From Deltaproteobacteria bacterium (GTDB taxonomy: Bacteria > Desulfobacterota > Binatia > UTPRO1), in the NCBI GenBank assembly GCA_020852955.1, contig JADYZW010000059.1, forward strand, positions 78,120-142,119: DNA of 64,000 nt, given 5' to 3'. Under the pieces are notes generated by a model, which saw only the letters and a list, made by a program, of their open reading frames with translations, did no database searches and was not told the origin of the DNA. Position numbers and translations under genes: made by a program. Shown piece after piece: positions 1-7,291 of the stretch. Positions within the stretch are counted from its first letter, which is position 1; every line of letters starts with the position of its first letter.

Positions 1-86
1 TGGGCGACCTCCTAGGGAAGCTCTGGGGAGGTAGCATCCGGGCACGCGTTCCCGTATGCCTGCGCGCCAAGGAGGTGTCCACACTC

Positions 87-476
87 ATGCGATTATCGAA
101 GATCTTGATCGTCGTCCCCGTCCTGGCGTTGCTGGCGATGGGCTGCGCCCCCCGTCGCCAGGGCGCGGGCCCGCACCACGGCCCCGCGCCGGGTATGATG
201 CACGGCTGCGGCCCGGACTCGTGCGGCTACCAGAGCCAATGCTTCTCGAACGGCGCCGTGCGCTCCAACGACGGCGTCTGCCAGGCATGCAACGGCGGCC
301 GCTGGGTCGAAGCGAGCGGCTGCGCGGAGCACCATCACGACGGCTGTTGCGGCCACTCCGGATGTCCCGGGCCCAAGGATTGCCCGCACATGAAGGGGAA
401 GAAGTCCGGCGCCGGCGGCCCTCCGTGCGGCCGCGAAGGCGGACCCGGCGGTCCACCCCCCTGTCACAAGCGCTGA
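87..476 (+). CDS. small His/Cys-rich lipoprotein
   Basis: About 129 residues. The start is taken at ATG 87 because AAGGAGG at 69-75 sits 11 bases upstream; a GTG at 75 overlaps that ribosome site and is less likely. The N-terminus is a typical lipoprotein signal (hydrophobic stretch ending LLAMGC). The mature part is rich in Cys, His, Gly and Pro, with HHH, CC and CPH clusters around residues 82-105, suggesting metal binding or disulfide cross-linking at the cell surface. No family is recognised. It converges with the next gene across a large hairpin. Metal binding is inference only. Confidence 0.7.
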   Translation: MRLSKILIVVPVLALLAMGCAPRRQGAGPHHGPAPGMMHGCGPDSCGYQSQCFSNGAVRSNDGVCQACNGGRWVEASGCAEHHHDGCCGHSGCPGPKDCPHMKGKKSGAGGPPCGREGGPGGPPPCHKR

Positions 477-498
477 GGCGTTTCTCGCCCCGGCCGGC

Positions 499-538
499 GG
501 GCCGCGACCGGAGCGCCTCGGCGCTCGGGCCGCGGCCC
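499..538. terminator. bidirectional hairpin between convergent genes
   Basis: Outer arms GGGCCGCG (499-506) and CGCGGCCC (531-538) pair perfectly. Inner arms GAGCGC (511-516) and GCGCTC (521-526) pair within. It lies between two convergent genes. There is no T-run, so it may act as a Rho-assisted or purely structural terminator. Confidence 0.5.
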
Positions 539-546
539 GTCCGCCG

Positions 547-2013
547 CTACTCGAGCGAGCCCCAGGCGGTCGCGGTCACGCGCGCCACGAACGTCGCGCC
601 GCCGAGTCCGTCGGGCTTGAAAATCGCGGCCTCACCCCAGGCGAGCTGGTCGAGCACCGCGCACGTGAACCCCGCGTGCCCGACGATCGCGGTGTTGGTT
701 CCCGCGGCCGGCGCGGTCCGGAGCAGCGCGTAGGACGCCGCGCACCGCCCCGGCTCGTCGTAGACGAAGTACGTGATGCCGGGATCGAGCTCTATCGTCG
801 GCCCGAAGTCCATGAGCTCGGCGGTCGTGACGTTGCGGCAGAACTCGCTGCTGATCACGCGTCCGACCGGAAATCCAAGCGTGTCGAAGACCTGGCCGAC
901 CGTGGACGCCTGCGCGACACCCGTCGCGTTCAGCTGGCGCGCCGTCGCGGCGCCGCAGTCGGCGTCGCAGCTCTTCCACCAATCCGGCGACATCGTCGTC
1001 GCCGCGGTCCCGAGCTGCAGCTGGTCGGCGCACACGTCGGCCGCGGCGTGCCGCCAGTGGAGCACGTAGCCGCCGGCGCGGAGCACCTGCGCGAGCGTCG
1101 GCGACAGCGTCGCGCGGCTGCCGGCCGATTCGCAGCTTCCAGCCGCCGTGCAGCCGAACGCCGCGTAGTGGTACACGCGCGCGGTCGCGGGCGTCGTCGG
1201 CAGGAGGTTCCCGAGGCTCTCGCTCGCGGTGGCAGCCGTGCCGAAGAAGACGGCCACGGCGGCCGGATCGTCCGCGTCGCTCGGAGGCACGTCGAGGCGG
1301 CGGACGACGCGCACGTGGGTGTTGACCGAGGCGGCCCCCGGCGGCGTCCACCCGAGCGCGACGAGCGCGCCGGCGACCGTGGCGGTGAGATCCTTCGGCC
1401 TCGGCTCGGTCAGGGACGGTCCCGAAACCAGATGCGCGGCGATCTCCCCGACCAGCGGCGCGAGCGTCGCGTCGACGGCCGCCGCATCACCGGTCTCCGT
1501 GCACGTGTGGCGCCGCTCGGCCTCGGCGAAGCGCCGCTGGAAAACCGCGAGCGCCTGCGCGCGGCATGCCGGATCGACGATGCTCCCGCGGCGCACCGCC
1601 CCGCGCTCGCACGCCAGATCCGCCGCCGCCTTGTGCGCCGCCGCGCGGAGCTTTGCCGCCCCGCACGCGCCGTCCGACGCGCCCGCGAGCACCTGCCCGA
1701 CGAGCCGGTCGACGAACCCGCCGACCGCCCCGACGTTGCCGGGGAACGGGCAACCGCCCCGCACCTCGGTGCGACCAAAAGCCGCCTCCGCTCGTTCGTC
1801 CGCGGCGTCGCGGCATGTCGGCCGCGCCGGCACGCCCTGCTTCAGGCCGCGCGCCTCGCAGGCGAGGTGGCCGACGATGGCGCGCGCCGCCGTGTCGAGC
1901 TCGCGCGCCACGCAGCGCTGCGCCGCGGTTGGCGCCGCGGGCGCCGCCGTCGCGGCGCCGGCCACCAGGACCAGGGCGACACATCGGGCAACGAGCCATC
2001 GACGGTCGAGCAT
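547..2013 (-). CDS. secreted histidine-phosphatase-like protein with two tandem Cys-rich modules
   Basis: 488 residues. ATG 2013 is chosen because GGAGG lies 7 bases upstream; an upstream start would overlap the preceding SDR gene. A signal peptide covers roughly residues 1-25. Residues 34-171 hold two copies of a Cys module (C34, C52, C67, C88 and C117, C135, C150, C171), both with spacing 18/15/21. The C-terminal part (about 310-485) resembles the histidine phosphatase (phosphoglycerate mutase-like) superfamily: R-H-A at 321-323, an SSEFCRN segment supplying Arg393, and VGHAG with His446. That gives the expected catalytic His, Arg and second His. Substrate unknown. The Cys modules are probably disulfide-bonded outside the cytoplasm. 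Confidence 0.75.
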   Translation of the reverse strand: MLDRRWLVARCVALVLVAGAATAAPAAPTAAQRCVARELDTAARAIVGHLACEARGLKQGVPARPTCRDAADERAEAAFGRTEVRGGCPFPGNVGAVGGFVDRLVGQVLAGASDGACGAAKLRAAAHKAAADLACERGAVRRGSIVDPACRAQALAVFQRRFAEAERRHTCTETGDAAAVDATLAPLVGEIAAHLVSGPSLTEPRPKDLTATVAGALVALGWTPPGAASVNTHVRVVRRLDVPPSDADDPAAVAVFFGTAATASESLGNLLPTTPATARVYHYAAFGCTAAGSCESAGSRATLSPTLAQVLRAGGYVLHWRHAAADVCADQLQLGTAATTMSPDWWKSCDADCGAATARQLNATGVAQASTVGQVFDTLGFPVGRVISSEFCRNVTTAELMDFGPTIELDPGITYFVYDEPGRCAASYALLRTAPAAGTNTAIVGHAGFTCAVLDQLAWGEAAIFKPDGLGGATFVARVTATAWGSLE

Positions 2014-2032
2014 CGGAGCACCTCCAGGGATC

Positions 2033-2812
2033 TCAGGCATTGCGCACCGTCACCCCGCCGTCGACGACGAGATGGGCGCCGGTGATGTACGACGCGGCCG
2101 GCAGCACGAGGGCGAGCGTCGCGTGCGCGACCTCCTCCGGCTCGCCGTAGCGACCGAGGACGGTGCGGCGGCGCGCGAACTCCTTCTTCGCCTCTTCGGG
2201 GATGGCGTCGGTGATTCCGGTGCGGATCGGACCGGGGCATATGGCGTTCACCGTGATCCCCTCGCGGCCGAGCTCGACGGCGAGCGCGCGCGTGAGGCCG
2301 ATCACGCCGTGCTTCGCCGCCGTATAGGCGCTCGCGAAGCGGGTGGCGCCGAGCCCCTCGGTCGAGGACACGTTGACGATGCGCGCGGCGTCCGAGCGCC
2401 GGAGGTGGGGCAGCGCGGCCCGCACCGTGCGGGTGTGCGCCGTCAGCAACACGTCGATCGAGGCCGCCCAGATCCCCTCGTAGTCGGGCGCGTCGATCGC
2501 GGTCACGAGCGCCAGGCCGGCGTTGTTGACCAGGATGTCGAGCCGTCCAAAACGCGCCGCGACCTCGTCGACGACCCGGCGGACGCGCTCGCCGTCGGTG
2601 ACGTCCATCGCCCAGCCGTGCGCGCTGCCCCCGGCGTCGGCGATCTCGCGCACGACCGCCCCGACGGCCTCCGCGGAACGGTCGGTCACCGCGACGTGGG
2701 CGCCCTCGTCGGCGAAGAGGTGGGCCGTCGCGCGACCCATGCCGCTCGCGGCGCCGGTGACGAGTGCGGCGCGGCCGGCGATCGAGCGACTGAGGGTGGT
2801 CAGGCGGGACAC
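2033..2812 (-). CDS. short-chain dehydrogenase/reductase (SDR)
   Basis: 259 residues, normal for a classical SDR. It starts at GTG 2812 with AAGGAGG 5 bases upstream. The NAD(P)-binding glycine motif TGAASGMG is at about 19-26, NNAG follows near 93, the catalytic Ser lies in NVSS, and the Tyr-Lys pair in YTAAK. The C-terminal ITGAHLVVDGG is typical of the family. It would oxidise or reduce an alcohol/ketone substrate in the cytoplasm; substrate cannot be read from sequence. It follows the cyclotransferase-like gene by 16 bases, so the two are probably co-transcribed. Confidence 0.9.
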   Translation of the reverse strand: MSRLTTLSRSIAGRAALVTGAASGMGRATAHLFADEGAHVAVTDRSAEAVGAVVREIADAGGSAHGWAMDVTDGERVRRVVDEVAARFGRLDILVNNAGLALVTAIDAPDYEGIWAASIDVLLTAHTRTVRAALPHLRRSDAARIVNVSSTEGLGATRFASAYTAAKHGVIGLTRALAVELGREGITVNAICPGPIRTGITDAIPEEAKKEFARRRTVLGRYGEPEEVAHATLALVLPAASYITGAHLVVDGGVTVRNA

Positions 2813-2828
2813 GCGCGCCTCCTTCCGC

Positions 2829-3203
2829 TCAGCGGATCGTGTGCGACGCGTGCGTGTAGGTGAACGCCCACGCCTCGACCGCCTGGCCTTCCGTCTCCAC
2901 CGTCACCGCGATCCGGCGGAAGAGGAAGGGCACGTTCTCGTACTCGTCGACCCGGTCGAGCGCCGCCCGGAACCGCGACGGCTCGAGCCACACGATCTCG
3001 CCGTCGAGCCATCCCTCGTCCGAACCGAACACCGCGCCCGGATACGACGCCTTGAGGTCGAGCAGACGCCCTCGCGTCCGCGCCGGCGCCCGCCGCACCA
3101 CGTCGGCCGCGATGACGTGGGCGCCCGACTCCCCCTTGCGGAGGGTGCCGTAGAGGAAGAGCGGCAGCTCGCGGTCGCGGTCGGCGTCAGTGGGATCGGT
3201 CAT
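2829..3203 (-). CDS. gamma-glutamylcyclotransferase-like (AIG2/GGCT fold) protein
   Basis: 124 residues from ATG 3203 (a TTG at 3215 is an alternative). The hallmark FLYGTLRKG phosphate/substrate loop occurs near the N-terminus, and an acidic DEYEN segment near residue 90 provides the likely catalytic Glu. The fold family includes gamma-glutamylcyclotransferases and gamma-glutamylamine cyclotransferases; exact substrate is not predictable. It is the first gene of a two-gene unit with the SDR. Confidence 0.8.
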   Translation of the reverse strand: MTDPTDADRDRELPLFLYGTLRKGESGAHVIAADVVRRAPARTRGRLLDLKASYPGAVFGSDEGWLDGEIVWLEPSRFRAALDRVDEYENVPFLFRRIAVTVETEGQAVEAWAFTYTHASHTIR

Positions 3204-3234
3204 GGGTACGAGCAAAGACGTCTCGCTCTACTAC

Positions 3235-3248
3235 CATGGTGCACCATG
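3235..3248. repeat. 14-bp perfect palindrome
   Basis: CATGGTGCACCATG is a perfect palindrome, upstream of the cyclotransferase-like gene start and just downstream of the decayed PIN gene. It could be an operator; no protein is assignable. Confidence 0.35.
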
Positions 3249-3254
3249 CACGCC

Positions 3255-3525
3255 TCAATCCCAAACGACCTCGACGAGTGCCGAGTCCAGAATTTCCCGT
3301 ATCCGCCCTCATCCGCGGTGTGCCCGCTACCCGAGCCGCCGCGACGATCATGCGGTCGAACGGTTCCATCACGCTCTCCAGCAGCGCGAACTCCTCGGCC
3401 TGCGCGAGCTCGAGCGGCAGCTTCGCGAAGGACGGCCGGGCGGTAACGATGGGTGTCGAGAGCCTCACATCGTGAACGCGAGCCTGCCGTCGGAGCGCGG
3501 TGCCGACCGTGGCCGAAACCGGGAT
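3255..3525 (-). pseudogene. decayed VapC-like PIN-domain toxin (3' part, frameshifted)
   Basis: Reading the minus strand, the frame open from about 3525 encodes a stretch ending EPFDRMIVAAARVAGTP. This matches the late part of VapC-type PIN domains (PFDR-x-IVA...G-x-P). Where the usual LITADE-R-IRE would follow, the frame is lost between about 3300 and 3323: TADEG appears in a second frame, then IREILDSALVEVVWD and a TGA at 3255 in a third. This is best explained by at least two indels. The N-terminal catalytic Asp region is missing, replaced by the end of pgm. No antitoxin is visible. VapC family assignment is by motif memory. Confidence 0.65.
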
Positions 3526-5171
3526 TACGGCCCGCCGAGCGCCGCAGCCACGATGCGCTGCGCCTCCGCCACGATCGCCTCCAGGTGGCGTTCGTCGCGG
3601 AAGCTCTCGGCGTAGATCTTGTAGATGTCCTCGGTGCCCGAGGGGCGGGCGGCGAACCAGCCGTTCTCGGCGACCACCTTGAGGCCGCCGATCGCGGCGT
3701 CGTTGCCGGGCGCCTTCGTGAGCTTGGCGGCGATGGGCTCGCCGGCGAGGGTGGCGGCGCCGACGGCGGCGGGCTCGAGCTTCCCGAGGCGCGCCTTCTC
3801 GGCCGGCGTCGCGGGGGCGTCGATGCGGGTCGAGTGCGGGGTGCCGAGCTCGCGCGTCAGCTCCGCGAAGTGCTCGCCGGGATCACGGCCGGTGCGCGCC
3901 GCGATCTCGGCGGCGAGGAGACTCGGGACGATGCCGTCCTTGTCGGTCGTCCAGACGGCGCCGTCGGTGCGGAGGAACGACGCGCCGGCGCTCTCCTCTC
4001 CCCCGAAGCCTATCGTCCCGCCGACGAGGCCGTCGACGAACCACTTGAAGCCGACGGGCACCTCGACGAGCCTCCGGCCGAGCCGGGCGGCGACCCGGTC
4101 GATCAGGCTGCTGCTGACCACGGTCTTTCCGACGGCGGCGGTCGCGGGCCACGCGGGGCGGTTGGCGAAGAGGTAGGCGATCGCGACCGCGAGGTACTGG
4201 TTCGGCTCCAGGAGGCCACGGCTCCTGGTCACGATGCCGTGGCGGTCGGCGTCGGCATCGCAGGCGCAGGCGACGTCGAAGCGGTCCTTGAGGCCCACCA
4301 TGCGCGCCATGACGTGCGGCGACGACGGGTCCATGCGGATCTGACCGTCCCAGTCGACCGACATGAAGCGGAAGGTCGCGTCGATCACGTCGTTCACGAC
4401 CTCGAGACGGAGGCCGTGGCGCTCGCCGATCGCCTGCCAGAACGCGAGGCTCGCCCCCCCGAGCGGGTCGACGCCCACGTGGACGCGCGCGTCCCGGATC
4501 GCCGCGAGATCGACCACCGCGGGAAGATCGCCGACGTACGCGCTCAGGTAGTCGTGGCGATGGGTGGTCGAGGCGGCGCGGGCGCGCGCGAAGTGCGTCC
4601 GCAGCACGCCCTGGAGATCGTCGGCGATGAAAGCGTTCGCCTGGCGTTCGATCCACGCGGTCGCGGCGCTGTCGGCGGGGCCGCCGTGCGGCGGGTTGTA
4701 CTTGAAGCCCCCGGAGCGCGGCGGATTGTGCGACGGGGTGACGACGATGCCGTCGGCGAGCCCGCTCTTGCGGCCGCGGTTGTAGGTCAGGATGGCGTGC
4801 GAGATCACGGGCGTCGGTACGTAGCCGCCGTTGGCGTCGACCATCGTCTCGACGCGGTTCGCGGCCAGCACCTCGAGCGCGCTCGCGAAGGCCGGCTCCG
4901 AGAGCGCGTGGCTGTCGATGCCGATGAAGAGCGGACCGTCGGTGCCCTGTTCCTTCCGGTACCGGCAGATGGCCTGGGTGATGGCGAGGATGTGGACCTC
5001 GTTGAACGACGCGTCGAGCGACGAGCCGCGATGCCCCGAGGTACCGAAAGCGACGCGCTGGCTCGCGACCGAAGGATCGGGCCGTTCGGTGTAGTAGGCG
5101 GTGACGAGCTTCGAGAGGTCGACGAGGATGGCGGCGGGGGCCGGCTTCCCGGCGAGGGGGCTGATGGACAT
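3525..5171 (-). CDS. pgm: phosphoglucomutase (alpha-D-glucose phosphate-specific)
   Basis: 548 residues from ATG 5171, matching the usual 546-550 of this family. Upstream in-frame codons reach 5336 but lack homology. It interconverts glucose-1-phosphate and glucose-6-phosphate. Key motifs: FGTSGHRG near 40, the phosphoserine loop TPSHNPP, metal-binding DADADRHG, the sugar-binding FGGEESAG, and the C-terminal phosphate loop RPSGTEDIYK. It is flanked on both sides by remnants of PIN-domain genes and appears monocistronic. Confidence 0.95.
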   Translation of the reverse strand: MSISPLAGKPAPAAILVDLSKLVTAYYTERPDPSVASQRVAFGTSGHRGSSLDASFNEVHILAITQAICRYRKEQGTDGPLFIGIDSHALSEPAFASALEVLAANRVETMVDANGGYVPTPVISHAILTYNRGRKSGLADGIVVTPSHNPPRSGGFKYNPPHGGPADSAATAWIERQANAFIADDLQGVLRTHFARARAASTTHRHDYLSAYVGDLPAVVDLAAIRDARVHVGVDPLGGASLAFWQAIGERHGLRLEVVNDVIDATFRFMSVDWDGQIRMDPSSPHVMARMVGLKDRFDVACACDADADRHGIVTRSRGLLEPNQYLAVAIAYLFANRPAWPATAAVGKTVVSSSLIDRVAARLGRRLVEVPVGFKWFVDGLVGGTIGFGGEESAGASFLRTDGAVWTTDKDGIVPSLLAAEIAARTGRDPGEHFAELTRELGTPHSTRIDAPATPAEKARLGKLEPAAVGAATLAGEPIAAKLTKAPGNDAAIGGLKVVAENGWFAARPSGTEDIYKIYAESFRDERHLEAIVAEAQRIVAAALGGP

Positions 5172-5248
5172 ACGCGGGGTTCTAGCGCATCGGCGGGCCG
5201 GCGGCACGCCGATACCGTGCGACGCGGATGTGCGATGTCGGCTGCCGA

Positions 5249-5338
5249 TCAGCGAATGACGACCGTCCGCAGCAGCCCTTCGGAGTCCGCATCCGCGGTC
5301 ACGAGCGTGGCGTCGTGACGTCGGATGAAACTCCACTT
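5249..5338 (-). pseudogene. C-terminal remnant of a second PIN-domain toxin
   Basis: A minus-strand frame reads SFIRRHDATLVTADADSEG and ends at TGA 5249-5251 after about 29 residues. The A-T-L-V-T-A-D-x-D pattern is characteristic of the last acidic-residue strand of VapC-like PIN domains. Nothing upstream extends it into a full domain. It appears to be a relic, different from the one at 3255-3525. Confidence 0.45.
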
Positions 5339-5373
5339 CCTGATGTGCGAGTCTGTGACGTTACCTTCGAGAT

Positions 5374-5403
5374 TTGACAGGGCTCGCACCTCACGCTTAG
5401 GTT
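5374..5403 (+). promoter_or_regulatory. sigma-70-type promoter candidate
   Basis: TTGACA at 5374-5379, an 18-base spacer and TAGGTT at 5398-5403 lie just upstream of the small secreted-protein gene at 5425. The -35 is perfect; the -10 matches 3 of 6. Confidence 0.45.
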
Positions 5404-5424
5404 GGTCATTCCCGGGTATCGACG

Positions 5425-5799
5425 ATGATTCGTCTCGTATTGCTCACGGCCGGGCTGGCGGCGCTGATGGTGGCCGTCCCCGCCTACGCGACCGAAGTCG
5501 CAACCGCGCCGATGCTCGGCACCGAGCTCCTCTCGGGCCGGGTGCGCTGCCTCGCGGTCAACGTGGACACGAAGCCGAAGCTGCTCACGCGCATGGAGAT
5601 GGTGAGTACGGCGGGGGCCGTGCTGGCGAGCCTCCCCGCCCCCGAGCTCGTCCCGCCGGGACAGATTCGCCTGACCACGTTCGCGGACCTGAGCGTCGCG
5701 AGCCCGGCGTACTGCCGCTTCGCCTTCCAGGGGAAGTTCCGCGCCTCGTTGATGTACCTGAACGGCACGGCGATGGAGATCGTGCCCGCGACGAAGTGA
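5425..5799 (+). CDS. small secreted protein of unknown function
   Basis: 124 residues with a clear signal peptide cleaved after VPAYA (about residue 22). The mature part is predicted beta-rich and contains two Cys (in VRCLAV and AYCRF) that could form a disulfide. A segment GQIRLTTFADLS precedes a short hydrophobic C-terminus. No family recognised. A promoter candidate lies directly upstream; the following 254 bases to the peroxidase gene hold no convincing gene. Confidence 0.65.
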   Translation: MIRLVLLTAGLAALMVAVPAYATEVATAPMLGTELLSGRVRCLAVNVDTKPKLLTRMEMVSTAGAVLASLPAPELVPPGQIRLTTFADLSVASPAYCRFAFQGKFRASLMYLNGTAMEIVPATK

Positions 5800-6053
5800 G
5801 CGAGTGCGGGATGGCGCCGCTCGCCGAGACCGACCTCCCGGTGGTACCGGCGTCGCGGGCGAAGTCCGAAGGGCACCAGGCGACGCGCGCGCTGAGCGCG
5901 GAGCCCGGAACAGATGACGCCGCCGACGCGCAAGGACCTGGTCGGGAGCGCCGCCCGCGCGAGGCGGAACACGCTCGACAGCCAGCCGAGAATACCGTAC
6001 TGGCGGTGCTCACCGCGGCACGACGCCGCTGAGGTCATGAGGAGGTTTCGGTG

Positions 6054-7115
6054 ATGGGTCGTCCGCCGATCGTCTCGACGCTGTCGCTCGTCGCGTTGCT
6101 GGTCTACTCCACGGTCACCGCCTGGGCGACGCCGCCCTGGGAGGCGGCGAACCCGATCAAACCGCTGCCGAAGCCGCCGCTCGGCATCTACTCTAAGCTC
6201 GAGGATCTGCCGACACCGCCGACGCCCGAGCGCGTCCGGCTCGGCCGCTGGCTCTTTTTCGACACGCGGCTCTCGGGCGACAACACGATCTCGTGCGCGA
6301 CCTGCCACCAGCCCGAGCACGGCTTCTCCGAGCTCACCCCGCACTCGACCGGCATCCGCGGGCAGCAAGGCGCGCGCAAGGCGCCAGGTTTCGTCAACCT
6401 CGCCTGGACGATCTTTCCGAACTTCTTCTGGGACGGCCGCGCGGCGTCACTCGAGGAGCAGGCGCTCGGACCGATCGCGAATCCGATCGAGATGGGATCG
6501 ACGCACGAGGCGATGGTCAAGACGTGCGAAATGAAGGGGTACAGGCCCTACTTCAAAGAGGCCTTCGGCTCCGAGGAGGTCACCAAGGAGCGCGTCGCCC
6601 ACGCGATCGCCGACTACGAGCGCACCCGCATGAGCGGCAACAGCCCGGTCGACAAGTGGCAGGTCGGCAAGGACGAGCAGGCGGTCCCGCCCGAGGTGAA
6701 GCAGGGCTGGGAGCTCTTCTTCGGCAAGGCCGAGTGCAACCAGTGCCACCTCGGCGAGAACTTCACCGACAGCCGCTTCCACAACCTCGGCGTCGGCTGG
6801 GACGCCCAGAAGAAGGAGTTCAAGGACGTCGGACGCTATGCGATCAGCAAAAAGGACGAGGATCGCGGCGCGTTCAAGACGCCCGGGCTGCGCGAGGTCG
6901 CGAAGCATCCGCCATACATGCACGACGGCTCGATCGCGACGCTCGAGGCCGTCGTCGAGCACTACAACAAGGGCGGCAATGCGAACCCGCACCTCTCGAC
7001 GCGCATCCGCAAACTCGATCTCGGCAAGGCCGAGGTGCAGGCGCTCGTGAAGTTCATGGAGGCGCTCTCGGGCGAGGGCTACGCGGACACCGCGCCGACC
7101 GCGTTTCCGGAGTAG
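6054..7115 (+). CDS. di-haem cytochrome c peroxidase (CcpA/MauG family)
   Basis: 353 residues. ATG 6054 has AGGAGG 8 bases upstream; a GTG at 6051 is an alternative. A signal peptide of about 25 residues ends in AWA. Two c-type haem sites are present: CATCH at residues 81-85 and CNQCH at 228-232. Typical surrounding motifs are [24 protein letters not shown] and FKTPGLREV. The enzyme reduces hydrogen peroxide in the periplasm using electrons from small cytochromes; MauG-like oxidation chemistry is an alternative. A strong hairpin follows, so it is likely monocistronic. Confidence 0.93.
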   Translation: MGRPPIVSTLSLVALLVYSTVTAWATPPWEAANPIKPLPKPPLGIYSKLEDLPTPPTPERVRLGRWLFFDTRLSGDNTISCATCHQPEHGFSELTPHSTGIRGQQGARKAPGFVNLAWTIFPNFFWDGRAASLEEQALGPIANPIEMGSTHEAMVKTCEMKGYRPYFKEAFGSEEVTKERVAHAIADYERTRMSGNSPVDKWQVGKDEQAVPPEVKQGWELFFGKAECNQCHLGENFTDSRFHNLGVGWDAQKKEFKDVGRYAISKKDEDRGAFKTPGLREVAKHPPYMHDGSIATLEAVVEHYNKGGNANPHLSTRIRKLDLGKAEVQALVKFMEALSGEGYADTAPTAFPE

Positions 7116-7121
7116 CCGACG

Positions 7122-7153
7122 GCCGGACCCGTCGCGACGGCGACGGGTCCGGC
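7122..7153 (+). terminator. hairpin terminator after the peroxidase gene
   Basis: Perfect 14-bp stem (7122-7135 with 7140-7153) and a 4-base GACG loop, 6 bases after the stop codon. No T-run follows. Confidence 0.55.
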
Positions 7154-7291
7154 GCCGCGAAGTGTCACCGTCGGCACGTGCGGGGTCACGCGCGGCGCGC
7201 GGCGATGTCAGAGGTGGCCAAGCGCGCGCGCCGAGACGCGATACGGCAAGCGCCATGAAGTGGTCCATGGCTTGCTCGTACCGCGCTGGCC

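Noticed and set aside
676..2085. Long plus-strand open frame opposite the Cys-module phosphatase gene
   Set aside because: High GC produces long antisense frames. It is Arg-rich, has no ribosome site or motif, and lies fully opposite a gene with clear domains.
5913..6053. 46-residue plus-strand frame before the peroxidase gene
   Set aside because: Arg-rich, no homology and it overlaps the ribosome site of the peroxidase gene.
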